From assembly GCA_041661625.1 (NCBI GenBank), contig JBAZUB010000001.1:124001-188000 (forward strand): a stretch of DNA of 64,000 nt. Reading direction: 5' to 3'. The first letter of the stretch is position 1. Each line of letters begins with the position of its first letter. This DNA is from Patescibacteria group bacterium. Its GTDB lineage: Bacteria; Patescibacteriota; Patescibacteriia; JAHIZJ01. Position numbers and translations under genes: made by a program. Under the pieces are notes generated by a model that saw nothing but the letters and a program-made list of their open reading frames with translations, ran no database searches and was not told the origin of the DNA. Of the stretch, positions 39,360 through 48,002 are shown piece by piece.

Positions 39360-39794
39360 ATGGGAAGCACCCTTTGCTACTCTTTTCGTACGAATAAACA
39401 TCTAGATTTGTTTCGTCAAAATGACGTTGATGTGTTTGTGTTTGGTTCGTTAAATAGCGACCTGGCAAGATTCGAGCGCAAACTGGTCAGTGAAATACCC
39501 AAACGTATTATCGGATTGGCCCATACGAAAAAAGCCACCCAGTTTGAGGCCGTGGCGATAAATACTTTTGGAAGTAACAAGAAGATTGCGCGACCCGGTC
39601 AGGACTGCTACTATCTCGATACGAATAATGCCAGTGGTTTTCAAATATCAAAAGTACCCACGACCACATTTTGTAACTGGACAATGTATAAAATAGCTGA
39701 ATATATCTCTAAGCACAGCAACAATATTAAATTTTCCTTCGTTCATTTTAATGAATCTGACTTAGACAGCATAATCAAACATATTAAGTCATGA
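39360..39794 (+). CDS. hypothetical protein
   Basis: 144 aa, not recognised. Two alternating beta/alpha parts: GSTLCYSFRTNKHLDLFRQN, VDVFVFGSLNSDLARFER, IPKRIIGLAHTKKATQFEAV, AINTFGSNKKI, then YYLDTNNASGFQISKVPTT, TFCNWTMYKIAEYISK. The layout recalls the pyroglutamyl-peptidase-like fold (a late Cys in FCNW followed by a helix), but the key Glu and His are not clear, so this is only a possibility. First chromosomal gene right of the array; it overlaps miaB by 4 bp and is cotranscribed with it. Confidence 0.6.
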   Translation: MGSTLCYSFRTNKHLDLFRQNDVDVFVFGSLNSDLARFERKLVSEIPKRIIGLAHTKKATQFEAVAINTFGSNKKIARPGQDCYYLDTNNASGFQISKVPTTTFCNWTMYKIAEYISKHSNNIKFSFVHFNESDLDSIIKHIKS

Positions 39795-41176
39795 AATACT
39801 ATATCCAGATCTTCGGGTGCCAGATGAACGAATCGGACGCCGAGCGGGCTCGAACAATATTGGCCGGTTTGGGATATGAACCGACCGAACACGAAAGCGA
39901 GGCCAACTTAATCATGGTGCTGGCTTGCGCCGTCCGCCAAAAAGCGGTCGATCGGATATTCGGGCGGGCGGAACGCTGGGCGCAGTATCGGGCCACCCGG
40001 CCATTTGTTACCGTGCTGACCGGCTGCGTCCTTGATGCCGACAAGCGCACCCTGAGCCAGATGTTCGATTATATCCTACCGACCAAAGACCTTAATCGCC
40101 TGCCCGAATTACTAAAATCGAAACCGACAAATCCCGTTGTCAGTACTACCGCGCCTTTGGACGAGTATTTTAGCATCGCTCCTTCGTACCAATCGACATT
40201 TCAAGCCTTTGTGCCTATTTCTTCCGGGTGCAATAAGTTCTGCAGTTACTGCGCCGTTCCCCTGACCCGCGGACGCGAGGTTTCACGCCTGCCCGATGAT
40301 ATCATCACCGAAGTGCTCGCTTTAGTCAGCAAGGGCTATAAAGAAATCACTCTGCTGGGACAGAATGTCAATTCATACGGCTGGGATTTTGAGGGCGTGG
40401 CGATAAATCTGCCGAAACAAAAAGTTTCGATAATGAAATCAAATGCCGCGGGTAAACTAGAAATCCAAAAACGATCCGTATCGAATCCAATGAATTTTAG
40501 CCAGCTACTGAACAATGTAGCAAATTTTGATGGCAACTATTGGATTCGCTTTATCACCAGCCACCCTTATGACATGAACGATCAGCTGATTGAAACAATG
40601 GCTCGGAATCATCGCATTACCCCCTATGTCCACCTGGCTGTTCAGTCTGGTTCCAATCATGTATTAAAAAGAATGAACCGTCAATATACGATCGAACACT
40701 ATCTGGGACGGGTGGCGAAAATTCGCCAGCTGATACCAAACGCCACGATCAGTACTGATATCATTGTGGGATTTTGCGGAGAAACCGAGGCTGACTATCA
40801 AGCGACGGAAAAGCTGGTACGTAAGGCACGATTTGATATGGCCTACATCGCTCAATATTCACCCCGCCCCGGCAATGCGGCTTACGATTGGCCCGATGAC
40901 GTCACGCCAGCCGATAAGCTGAGCCGCTTTAATCGCTTGAACGCAGTATTGGCTGAAGTCGCTCTCGAAAACAACCAACCGCTGGCTGGCATGGAACAGG
41001 ATGTGTTGGTCGAGCGTTGTAAAAATGGCACGGCCTATGGTCATACGAAAGGCTTCAAGAATATCAAGTTCGCGACTAACATTAACTTAACCGGCCAATT
41101 TGTGCGCGTGAAAGTATCTGGCGCTACGGCTTGGAGTTTGAACGGAACATCACCTGACAAACAAGATGAAAAATAA
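39791..41176 (+). CDS. miaB: tRNA-2-methylthio-N6-isopentenyladenosine synthase
   Basis: 461 aa. N-terminal MTTase domain with three cluster cysteines (FGCQMNESD, LACAVRQKA, LTGCVLD), the radical-SAM CxxxCxxC in GCNKFCSYCAVPLTRGRE (residues about 146-163), LGQNVNSYGWD, the later IVGFCGETEADYQ, and a C-terminal TRAM domain. It adds the methylthio group to i6A37 of tRNAs reading UNN codons, acting after MiaA, whose gene overlaps its end by 11 bp. The insertion of about 40 residues after GWD is longer than in E. coli. Confidence 0.94.
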   Translation: MKYYIQIFGCQMNESDAERARTILAGLGYEPTEHESEANLIMVLACAVRQKAVDRIFGRAERWAQYRATRPFVTVLTGCVLDADKRTLSQMFDYILPTKDLNRLPELLKSKPTNPVVSTTAPLDEYFSIAPSYQSTFQAFVPISSGCNKFCSYCAVPLTRGREVSRLPDDIITEVLALVSKGYKEITLLGQNVNSYGWDFEGVAINLPKQKVSIMKSNAAGKLEIQKRSVSNPMNFSQLLNNVANFDGNYWIRFITSHPYDMNDQLIETMARNHRITPYVHLAVQSGSNHVLKRMNRQYTIEHYLGRVAKIRQLIPNATISTDIIVGFCGETEADYQATEKLVRKARFDMAYIAQYSPRPGNAAYDWPDDVTPADKLSRFNRLNAVLAEVALENNQPLAGMEQDVLVERCKNGTAYGHTKGFKNIKFATNINLTGQFVRVKVSGATAWSLNGTSPDKQDEK

Positions 41177-42071
41177 ACGTAATTACCGCAATCTTCTGAT
41201 TAATGTGGTTGGCCCAACCGCATCGGGCAAGTCTGCGCTGGCCTTGTCATTGGCTAAGAAATTTAATGGCGTTATAATTTGTGCCGATTCGCGGCAAGTC
41301 TATAAATATATGAATATTGGCACCAACAAACCCAGCCGTGCGGAACGTAAAGTGGTGCCGCATTATGGCCTAGATCTGGTTACGCCCAATCAAGTTTTTA
41401 CACTGTCCGATTTCATGAAATACGCCGATCGAGTTTTGACCGAAGTGTGGCAACAAGGCAAACTACCTTTTATTGTGGGTGGTACGGGTTTATACGTGAC
41501 AGCTCTGGCTGAAGGATACTCTTTGTCGACAGCTGGCCCCGATGCATCTTTACGCCAAAAGTTGGTAACGAAAACTACTACCCAATTGGCGTCGTTGCTT
41601 CAGAAACTTTCCCCCGCTGCTGCACAATCCCTTGATTTAAAAAATCGACACCGAGTCATTCGCGCCCTTGAGCAGACAAAACACCATAGCAGTTCGCAAA
41701 CGGCTGCCAAAAAACCACGCTATCATACCCTGCAATTGGGAGCCAGCATTGATCGCGCCAAGCTTTACAAGCGTATCAATCAGCGAGTTGACTTGATGGT
41801 TAAACAAGGCCTGATCGCGGAAGTCAAACGTTTGGCCAAGCGCTATCGCTGGTCGCGTCCGGCCATGTCTGGTATCGGCTATCGCCAAATCGGCCAATGG
41901 CTCAGTGGCGATATCAGCCGTGATGAAGCGATTGAATTGATCAAGCGCGACACTCGTCACTACGCCAAACGGCAGCTAACCTGGTACCGCAAACGTACCA
42001 ATATTCACTGGATAAAAAACAGAAGTGCCGCTGCGGCACTTTGCCGGCGTTTTGTTGCCCAGAATAAATAA
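41166..42071 (+). CDS. miaA: tRNA dimethylallyltransferase
   Basis: 301 aa. P-loop VVGPTASGKSALALSLA (residues about 14-30), the DSRQVYKYMNIGTNKP block, LPFIVGGTGLYVTALAEGY, LDLKNRHRVIRALE, and MSGIGYRQIGQWL followed by RDTRHYAKRQLTWYR. It transfers dimethylallyl to A37, supplying the substrate of the MiaB encoded just upstream. An ATG two codons in is an equal start. Ends before a possible terminator near 42075-42115 (AACTGG...CCAGTTTTTTGTTAAT). Confidence 0.95.
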   Translation: MKNKRNYRNLLINVVGPTASGKSALALSLAKKFNGVIICADSRQVYKYMNIGTNKPSRAERKVVPHYGLDLVTPNQVFTLSDFMKYADRVLTEVWQQGKLPFIVGGTGLYVTALAEGYSLSTAGPDASLRQKLVTKTTTQLASLLQKLSPAAAQSLDLKNRHRVIRALEQTKHHSSSQTAAKKPRYHTLQLGASIDRAKLYKRINQRVDLMVKQGLIAEVKRLAKRYRWSRPAMSGIGYRQIGQWLSGDISRDEAIELIKRDTRHYAKRQLTWYRKRTNIHWIKNRSAAAALCRRFVAQNK

Positions 42072-42118
42072 CAAAAAAACTGGATCGTATAATTTCAACC
42101 CAGTTTTTTGTTAATACT

Positions 42119-42496
42119 TTATGCTGTTGTAGGAGGTTTCGGGGTGGCCATTAGCGGCTTTGATGGGCTGCCATACGCATTGTCACCGGGATTACCTTGC
42201 GTAGCCAACAGAATCAGCAGCCAGATTGAACCAATCGCCGGTATTAACGAGACGAAAATCCACGGTCCGCTCTTGCCGATATCATGCAAACGCCTAACCG
42301 TCAATCCCAAATTCGGCAGCAACAAAGCGAGCGATAGCAAATACGTCAGAGTACCCTTAGTCTTTAGAACGGCATCAATTATCGACAGCACCACAGCGAT
42401 AATAATGTAAAACAAAACAAAATACCAATACTCTGCCCGGTTTGCTCGTCCATTGAATACGGCGTACTTTTTTAATGCCTCCATGAAGTAGTTCAT
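42119..42496 (-). CDS. DUF805 membrane protein
   Basis: 125 aa. Starts MNYFMEALKKYAVFNGRANR, then AEYWYFVLFYIIIAVVLSII: the F.GRA.R.EYW signature of DUF805. Four TM segments, with LGLTVRRLHDIGKSGPWIFV in the second half (also diagnostic). A Pro/Thr-rich C terminus (KPLMATPKPPTTA). Inner-membrane protein of unknown function, often near phage or envelope genes. Convergent with miaA. Confidence 0.9.
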   Translation of the reverse strand: MNYFMEALKKYAVFNGRANRAEYWYFVLFYIIIAVVLSIIDAVLKTKGTLTYLLSLALLLPNLGLTVRRLHDIGKSGPWIFVSLIPAIGSIWLLILLATQGNPGDNAYGSPSKPLMATPKPPTTA

Positions 42497-42707
42497 TGTC
42501 TTTTTTTAATTAAATTATATGTAATGGTTTAATTTGATTGGCCCACATTGAAACCGCTTAGTGATAATAATACCATATTTTGCCTGAATGTTACAGTGGT
42601 CGTTGTGTGATTATATGGTGGATAATTATTACTGTTATTTACCTAATGTTAGGAAAAATTTTCACACTTTTCAACCTTTTCGCGATAAGGTTTCATATAA
42701 CGTAACA
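42497..42707. other. AT-rich intergenic stretch
   Basis: About 210 bases between the DUF805 gene and the SRP-like RNA promoter, containing TACCTAATGTTAGG, a palindrome-like element also seen at 24191 and 57307. No gene seen. Confidence 0.4.
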
Positions 42708-42735
42708 TTGACATTGCTGCGTTTTGTGCTAATCT
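42708..42735 (+). promoter_or_regulatory. promoter of the SRP-like RNA
   Basis: TTGACA (42708-42713), 16 bp, TAATCT (42730-42735). Confidence 0.6.
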
Positions 42736-42742
42736 CACGACA

Positions 42743-42907
42743 TCACTTCATCATCCGAGCCAGCCACTGGCCACCAACGTGACAACACACGCGTGAGTGG
42801 ATGATGCCAACCCACTAGCGACGTTTGTCAATCCCGTCCGGAAGGAACGCCCAACCCTGGCGATCTCTGGGCGGTTTGCTCCCAACGTCACCGGTGGTCC
42901 TTTTTTG
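42743..42907 (+). ncRNA. ffs: probable signal recognition particle RNA
   Basis: A strong promoter precedes it and CCTTTTTTGT ends it. The 5' part GGCCACC and GTGAC (42769-42783) pairs with GTCAC and GGTGG near 42887-42898, making one long hairpin. Its tip is GTCC-GGAA-GGA (42836-42846), the SRP domain IV GGAA tetraloop form, preceded by TTTGTCA as in 4.5S RNA. A side hairpin (AGTGG...CCACT, 42796-42816) sits in the 5' arm. The loop strand reads ACGCC rather than the usual AGCAG, so identification is probable, not certain. Confidence 0.6.
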
Positions 42908-42909
42908 TA

Positions 42910-43110
42910 TTAAACTGGCTCGTCTTCCTGTTCGTTTTCTTTGTCATCGCTCTCAAAAACGCCAGCCTCACCTCCGTCTCCCTGACCGGATTTTATCGCC
43001 CGCTTTCTTCTATTCGCGGCCTCCAGTTCAGCGTCAGTAATTTCTTCACCCTCCATCCGCCCAAACCTGCCTTCGATATACTCCTGCATATGTGATCCAC
43101 GCTCATTCAT
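42910..43110 (-). CDS. hypothetical small acidic protein
   Basis: 66 aa, highly charged: MNERGSHMQEYIEGRFGRME then GEEITDAELEAANRRKRAIK, with an acidic, Gly/Asp/Glu-rich tail ending ENEQEDEPV. No fold signature. It begins 2 bp after the end of gatB on the same strand and may be cotranscribed with it; its 3' end abuts the SRP-like RNA. Composition and position fit a real small gene but support is modest. Confidence 0.45.
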   Translation of the reverse strand: MNERGSHMQEYIEGRFGRMEGEEITDAELEAANRRKRAIKSGQGDGGEAGVFESDDKENEQEDEPV

Positions 43111-43111
43111 A

Positions 43112-44608
43112 TTATTTTAGCTTACTTAGTAACGCATCCTTTATTAAATCCGGGTTCACGCTGCCTTTGGTTTCTTTCATTACTTGTCCGATCAAATATT
43201 GGAGTACGACAATCTTTCCTGATTGATATTGTGCAATTTGCTTGGGATGAGCATTTAATACCCTTACGATTATCAAATCTAAATCCTCTAAAGTACCGGC
43301 TTTGTTTAAGCCGCGTTCTTCAATTATGCTGGAGGGGTCTTGCCCGGTAGCGAACATACGATTCAAAACTTCACCCGAGATAGCCGAGTGCAATTTGCCC
43401 CGGTCAATCAGGTTGATAAATTCGGCAAAGTTTTCCGGTGTTATTTTCAAATCCTCAAAACCAGACTTGGAGTCTGCAATCATTTTTAACAGCTTGTGAA
43501 TTAGCCAGTTGACCGTTGTTTTTGACAGCCGTCTTCGCGATTCCTCTGTCATAGTGGGCTCGCTTTCCAGACCCTCTGATTCCTGCCAGGCTTCCAGTTC
43601 TGACATGGTTGATTCATAATATTCCAGAAGTACCCGATCTGAGACAATCGCATCAATATCGGTAATCGAAAGCCCGTATGAGTCATTCAAACGTATGCGC
43701 GCCTGGCTCGGTAATTCCGGCATGGTGATGCGCATTTTTTCAATTTCAGCCTGGGTAACTTTCAGTGGCGGTAAATCAGGCTCGGGGAAATAGCGATAAT
43801 CAGCCTCCCCTTCTTTGGTGCGCTGCTCGACCGTAATATTCCGCTGATCATTCCAGCCGCGCGTGGCGTGCTGATTGGGCGCCTGGCCCGCTTCCCAGAG
43901 CTTGGTTTGACGTTCGATCTCGTATTGCAGCGCTTTTTCGACCGATCTAAATGAGTTTAAATTCTTTATCTCTATTTTGGTATAATACTTCAACTCTCCC
44001 ACTGGCCGGAGCGATATATTTGCGTCACATCGCAGATGGCCTTTCTCCATATCGGCGTCTGAAACATCCAAGTAGCGAAATAATAATCGCAATTCCTGCA
44101 AAAATCTCTTGGCTTCCTGAGGGGTGTGGAAATCAGGTTGCGTGACTATTTCCACCAGCGGCGTTCCGGCGCGGTTGTAATCAAGCATGCTTTCTCCGCT
44201 GCTGGATAGATGTGTCATTTTAGCCGTATCCTCCTCAAGATGAACGCGGATGATGCCAACTGTCTTCGTTTCACCATCAACCGGAAAAGTAAACTGTCCT
44301 TCCAGAGCGATCGGTTGGTCATACTGCGATATTTGATACCCCTTTGGTAAGTCGGGGTAAAAATAACTCTTTCGACTGAACACCGATTGATGGGGTATGC
44401 GGCAATTGAGCGCCAGCGCGATCCGAATGCCAAAATCAACCGCCTGTTCGTTTAACATCGGCAGTGTACCCGGCTGGCCAGTGCAGATTTCGCAAATGGT
44501 TGTATTGGGCGGCTGGTTTTCTCCCGCGTTGTCACAGCTGCAAAACATCTTACTCTTAGTTTTCAGCTGCACGTGAATTTCCAGGCCGATGACCGGCTCT
44601 AATTCCAT
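43112..44608 (-). CDS. gatB: aspartyl/glutamyl-tRNA amidotransferase subunit B
   Basis: 498 aa from the ATG at 44606-44608 (MELEPVIGLEIHVQLKTKSK); the frame is open upstream but adds nothing family-like. Zinc cysteines CSCDN and CEICTGQPG, YFYPDLPKGYQISQYDQPIA, THLSSSGESMLDYNRAGTPL, DYRYFPEPDLPPL, and a C-terminal YqeY-like domain (LIGQVMKETKGSVNPDLI). It is the kinase subunit that activates misacylated Glu-tRNA(Gln)/Asp-tRNA(Asn) for amidation. GatA and GatC are not in the window. tmk ends 13 bp upstream. Confidence 0.96.
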   Translation of the reverse strand: MELEPVIGLEIHVQLKTKSKMFCSCDNAGENQPPNTTICEICTGQPGTLPMLNEQAVDFGIRIALALNCRIPHQSVFSRKSYFYPDLPKGYQISQYDQPIALEGQFTFPVDGETKTVGIIRVHLEEDTAKMTHLSSSGESMLDYNRAGTPLVEIVTQPDFHTPQEAKRFLQELRLLFRYLDVSDADMEKGHLRCDANISLRPVGELKYYTKIEIKNLNSFRSVEKALQYEIERQTKLWEAGQAPNQHATRGWNDQRNITVEQRTKEGEADYRYFPEPDLPPLKVTQAEIEKMRITMPELPSQARIRLNDSYGLSITDIDAIVSDRVLLEYYESTMSELEAWQESEGLESEPTMTEESRRRLSKTTVNWLIHKLLKMIADSKSGFEDLKITPENFAEFINLIDRGKLHSAISGEVLNRMFATGQDPSSIIEERGLNKAGTLEDLDLIIVRVLNAHPKQIAQYQSGKIVVLQYLIGQVMKETKGSVNPDLIKDALLSKLK

Positions 44609-44621
44609 AATATTATCCGTC

Positions 44622-45233
44622 TTACTGCCAGGTGTTGTGCTGGCGTAAAAATGCTGAAACAATTTCCAAAATATCTTCGTGCACTTGTTGGATTGACTGA
44701 TTGGCATTGACGACTTTCCAATCGTACATCTCCGCCAATTTCTGATACCAGCGGCGGCATAGCTTCATGTAATCGTCCCGTCCTTCGTGCAGGTGCCGTT
44801 TTTCCTTACCCGCTAAGAAACGTTCACCGTCCAGCAATATTACCAGATCTTCCCTTAATAGCGGCTTATTCAGATCTACCAGCCAGTCCAGGTCAGCGCC
44901 CTTGGTGGCCCCCCAGGCAATCCCGGTCGCCTTATAATCCTCCGCTACGATAATCTTACCCTGCTGAATTTTTTTTCGCAGAACAGGCTCATATTGAAAA
45001 CGATTCAGTACATACCACATTTGGAATTCTTCCTCGGAAATGCCTTGTTTTTTTCCGCCGCGCAATATCGAATTTATCTGCGGACCCGTCGGTTTTTGCC
45101 GGTAAACCGGATATTTCACACTTTCGGACGGCCATTTGTTGGCTTTTAAGAAATCTACCAGTTTTTCAACCTGGGTTGATTTACCGATATTGTTTATGCC
45201 ATACACAGCAATGAGATAACCGGCTCGTTTCAT
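44622..45233 (-). CDS. tmk: thymidylate kinase-like P-loop kinase
   Basis: 203 aa. YLIAVYGINNIGKSTQVEKL: the P-loop GINNIGKST replaces the usual EGxDGAGKST, with Asn where acid residues are normal. Later SVKYPVYRQKPTGP, VLNRFQYEPVLRKKIQQGKI (family arginines), VAEDYKATGIAWGATKGADL and VILLDGERFLAGK. It should phosphorylate dTMP to dTDP, which fits its place next to thyX, dut and dCMP deaminase. The unusual P-loop leaves another deoxynucleotide possible. Confidence 0.8.
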   Translation of the reverse strand: MKRAGYLIAVYGINNIGKSTQVEKLVDFLKANKWPSESVKYPVYRQKPTGPQINSILRGGKKQGISEEEFQMWYVLNRFQYEPVLRKKIQQGKIIVAEDYKATGIAWGATKGADLDWLVDLNKPLLREDLVILLDGERFLAGKEKRHLHEGRDDYMKLCRRWYQKLAEMYDWKVVNANQSIQQVHEDILEIVSAFLRQHNTWQ

Positions 45234-45287
45234 GGGTTTTTTTGTTTAGTTAAGTATATCACAACCACCCGACCGCTATCGAGCAAC

Positions 45288-46991
45288 CTATAGGGTATCT
45301 AAGTGGCCGATCTTCTTGTCCAAATCTTTTTCTTTGACGCGTTGTTTAGCTTCGGCGTCTCCCCGCGCCCATTGATATTCATGATAATCAACGAACTTCA
45401 TCAAATCGGCGCGCCAAGCCGAACGTTCCTTAATTTTCTGATGCATTAATTGCGCCACCCGGCGATAACCGGAATGGCCCTGTGGTGTGGTTCGTAATTC
45501 CAATAAATGATAGGCCTCCCGCTCGTTGAAGGCCATCAACCAGCGCACGTTAGAACCGTGCAACGTGGCATACGAAGCGGCGATTGGAAAATCCTTAACT
45601 AAAGTATTATACAAATTTACCGACCGATCATGACATTCCCGCACCTTGGATTCATGGCCAGCGGCTATTATATCCGGTGGCATATTGAAACCTAATAAGG
45701 GAGAAAATCGCTGGCGTAATTGCGATGTCATCCGATGTCGCATCAAGTCTTTGTATACCCCAAAGTCGGTTACCAAATCAAATGTGTAGTCATAGCCGCT
45801 TTCGAAGGCCCGGTAGGGACGATCACGCCGGTTGCGCCGGTTTCCCACGTAGCCATTAATCAACTTTTGACGTTGTTCGTGCGTCATTTGACCGACGATC
45901 TTTACCAGCTGATTAAGCGGGTGCTTCGAAGTTGGGTATAACATTAAAGCCAGGGTCAGCTGATCCCGGATTTCATTCATGGTTTTCTTCACCAAATCTA
46001 GCGTCACCACTTGGCCAGCCAGGCAGTGGGCCAGGTAGCTGGCGCCGTTGTCATACAATGCGACCGGCTCATCAGACATCGGTTTGACATGCTTTAGATA
46101 TTCTTCGCTTAATTCCTGTTGTCGTTGCTCGCATTCATTTTGATAGGCGTTGGTCTCGGCCCGACGGATATACACCGGCATTACCTGATTCAATTGCGCT
46201 TGCGATGCATTGCCCAACATATTCGCCTCTGGCAATGAACTGGAATACAGACTTGACAGCATGCTTTGGAAAAAGCGCCCATTGCCAAATAGGCCGACAT
46301 TTGTCCGCGTAGCTAACGGCAATATAGCCCGTAGCGCATCGCAAGCCCGGGTTCGGATATCGGACTGGTAGGTGCGCTTAAACGCTTTTTGATCCGCCGG
46401 ATCGGTTAAATCGACCCAGCGCTGTTTAATGCCCTGGCCTTTTATGTCATATTCGGCCTGTTCTAGCGATTTCAACTTGCGGTAATACTCCTGCATCGGC
46501 TCAATCAGGTCGCAGTAGGTCTGAAACAGCCAGTCCATCGTTTCGATATACAGCTGAGCGTAGGGCGATGAAGCTATGGCCGGATCAGTGTAATAGCGAA
46601 AGTGGCCATGGTCGTCCTTTTGATCATAGAACACGTACCGTGTCGATTGCTCAATCGGGGAACCGCCGATGCGGCACTCTTCGATCTCCTTGGTGGCCAA
46701 AATGGATATTTCTTCAAAAGACAGGTGCGCCCCTTCCAGCTCGCCGACTGAATCATCCCCATAAGCAATTAAAACGCGCTGAATGAGCTCGGAAGCGTGC
46801 TGGTGGTCAACTACGCCCTCCTTGATAAATTCCTTCAGCAGGACCTCCCTGAAGCCTCCCTTAGCTCGGCTGTAACGAGCGTAGGCGGCACCAGTCAATC
46901 CGGCTAAATTGGTGACGCAAAATACATTACCTATCGGGTCGGTAACATATCTCTTTAGCAACTCTATTTCTTCGTGAGTTAATTTTGTCAT
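45288..46991 (-). CDS. thyX: ThyX-family thymidylate synthase, double-domain form
   Basis: 567 aa, about twice a normal ThyX (about 220-250). First half: EQSTRYVFYD and ATRTNVGLFGNGRFFQSML resemble ThyX substrate-binding strands. Second half holds the ThyX motif RHRMTSQLRQRFS (residues about 416-428), then LHGSNVRWLMAFNEREAYHL and ELRTTPQGHSGYRRVAQLM. ThyX makes dTMP from dUMP with FAD and methylene-THF. The two halves look like diverged repeats that could form half the usual tetramer. It lies in the dTMP-synthesis cluster. Confidence 0.85.
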   Translation of the reverse strand: MTKLTHEEIELLKRYVTDPIGNVFCVTNLAGLTGAAYARYSRAKGGFREVLLKEFIKEGVVDHQHASELIQRVLIAYGDDSVGELEGAHLSFEEISILATKEIEECRIGGSPIEQSTRYVFYDQKDDHGHFRYYTDPAIASSPYAQLYIETMDWLFQTYCDLIEPMQEYYRKLKSLEQAEYDIKGQGIKQRWVDLTDPADQKAFKRTYQSDIRTRACDALRAILPLATRTNVGLFGNGRFFQSMLSSLYSSSLPEANMLGNASQAQLNQVMPVYIRRAETNAYQNECEQRQQELSEEYLKHVKPMSDEPVALYDNGASYLAHCLAGQVVTLDLVKKTMNEIRDQLTLALMLYPTSKHPLNQLVKIVGQMTHEQRQKLINGYVGNRRNRRDRPYRAFESGYDYTFDLVTDFGVYKDLMRHRMTSQLRQRFSPLLGFNMPPDIIAAGHESKVRECHDRSVNLYNTLVKDFPIAASYATLHGSNVRWLMAFNEREAYHLLELRTTPQGHSGYRRVAQLMHQKIKERSAWRADLMKFVDYHEYQWARGDAEAKQRVKEKDLDKKIGHLDTL

Positions 46992-47000
46992 TGAATATGA

Positions 47001-47423
47001 TTATCGCCCGGTGCTGGCATATCGCCCATCGGCGCGGGTGGTTTGGGTTAAAGTATCAGTTTCAACAATGGTGGCACGCTCAACTGGCTGGATTAGGATC
47101 TGGGCTATCTTATCACCTTGTTTAATCTGATATGGTTCATGGCCGGTATTATACAACCCGACCACGTATTCACCACGATAACCGGCATCGATCACGCCAG
47201 ATAAACAGTGTACACCATGCTTATGCGCTAACCCACTTCTGCTCCAAATTAAAACCACATAGCCATCGGATAGCTCGGCCGCAAAGCCTAATTTAAAAGT
47301 GTGTTGTTGGCCGGGTTTAAGCAGATATTCTTCACGGCTAAATACGTCCATACCGGCATCACCAGGATGGGCATATTCGGGCAAACGAGTATCGTCGTAT
47401 AGTTTGTGAACCTTAAATTCCAC
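47001..47423 (-). CDS. dut: dUTP diphosphatase
   Basis: 140 aa. Trimeric dUTPase motifs in order: HPGDAGMDVFS (motif 1), WSRSGLAHKHG (motif 2), GVIDAGYRGEYVVGLYN (motif 3, catalytic Asp), GDKIAQILIQPV (motif 4), RADGRYASTGR (motif 5, slightly altered from RGxGGFGSTG). It hydrolyses dUTP to dUMP, feeding ThyX 10 bp downstream. The start overlaps the P-loop kinase gene by 11 bp. Confidence 0.94.
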   Translation of the reverse strand: MEFKVHKLYDDTRLPEYAHPGDAGMDVFSREEYLLKPGQQHTFKLGFAAELSDGYVVLIWSRSGLAHKHGVHCLSGVIDAGYRGEYVVGLYNTGHEPYQIKQGDKIAQILIQPVERATIVETDTLTQTTRADGRYASTGR

Positions 47424-47976
47424 GCAGTTTCTTTAATATTTTATCAATTTGATCAAACAAATATTCCCGGCTGCCCTCATTGATAATCATGAAATCGGCT
47501 CGGGCGATCGGTCCGGCTTGGTGAGCGTCTTCAATCTGTGAATAGTCCCGTGATATGGCCTCCGCTTCGCTTAATGGACGCACCGGACGATGTATCAACC
47601 GCTGTATCCGGGTATGAGGAGAAGCGAAAAGCGCCAGCACGTAAAAATTATCGCCGAACTCTCGCTTGGTGACCCTGTATTCCTCCCAACTGTAAAAACT
47701 CTCCAGAACAACGCTGGATGTTTGGTAATACTTCTTTATCTTGGGCATCGATATAATGGCGCAGGCACCCATGCCACGTTGCGCCCTAATGTCATTCCGC
47801 GTTACTTTTTCATTATCCTCGTTGATATCTAAATTGCGACGTTTCATCTCGTCGAATATTACGTCGCCAAAATATACCTTGGGCCATCCTGTCTGCTTGA
47901 GAATATATTGAGTGGCTTCGGTCTTTCCTGCCCCAGGCAGACCAACCACCGCTAAAACTATCTTTGGTTCAGGCAT
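47413..47976 (-). CDS. P-loop nucleotide kinase-like protein
   Basis: 187 aa. VVGLPGAGKTEATQYILKQT (Walker A GLPGAGKT, residues about 11-18), VYFGDVIFDEMKRRNL, RNDIRAQRGMGACAIISMPK, VVLESFYSWEEYRVTKREFG, VLALFASPHTRIQRL. This pattern matches the archaeal/CPR AAA_18 or dephospho-CoA-kinase-like group that phosphorylates nucleotides or CoA precursors. Its place between dut and dCMP deaminase suggests a nucleotide substrate (inference). It differs clearly from the neighbouring 143-aa kinase. Confidence 0.7.
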   Translation of the reverse strand: MPEPKIVLAVVGLPGAGKTEATQYILKQTGWPKVYFGDVIFDEMKRRNLDINEDNEKVTRNDIRAQRGMGACAIISMPKIKKYYQTSSVVLESFYSWEEYRVTKREFGDNFYVLALFASPHTRIQRLIHRPVRPLSEAEAISRDYSQIEDAHQAGPIARADFMIINEGSREYLFDQIDKILKKLRGI

Positions 47977-48002
47977 ATACCCAGAAGGTATTGATTGTTC
48001 TT

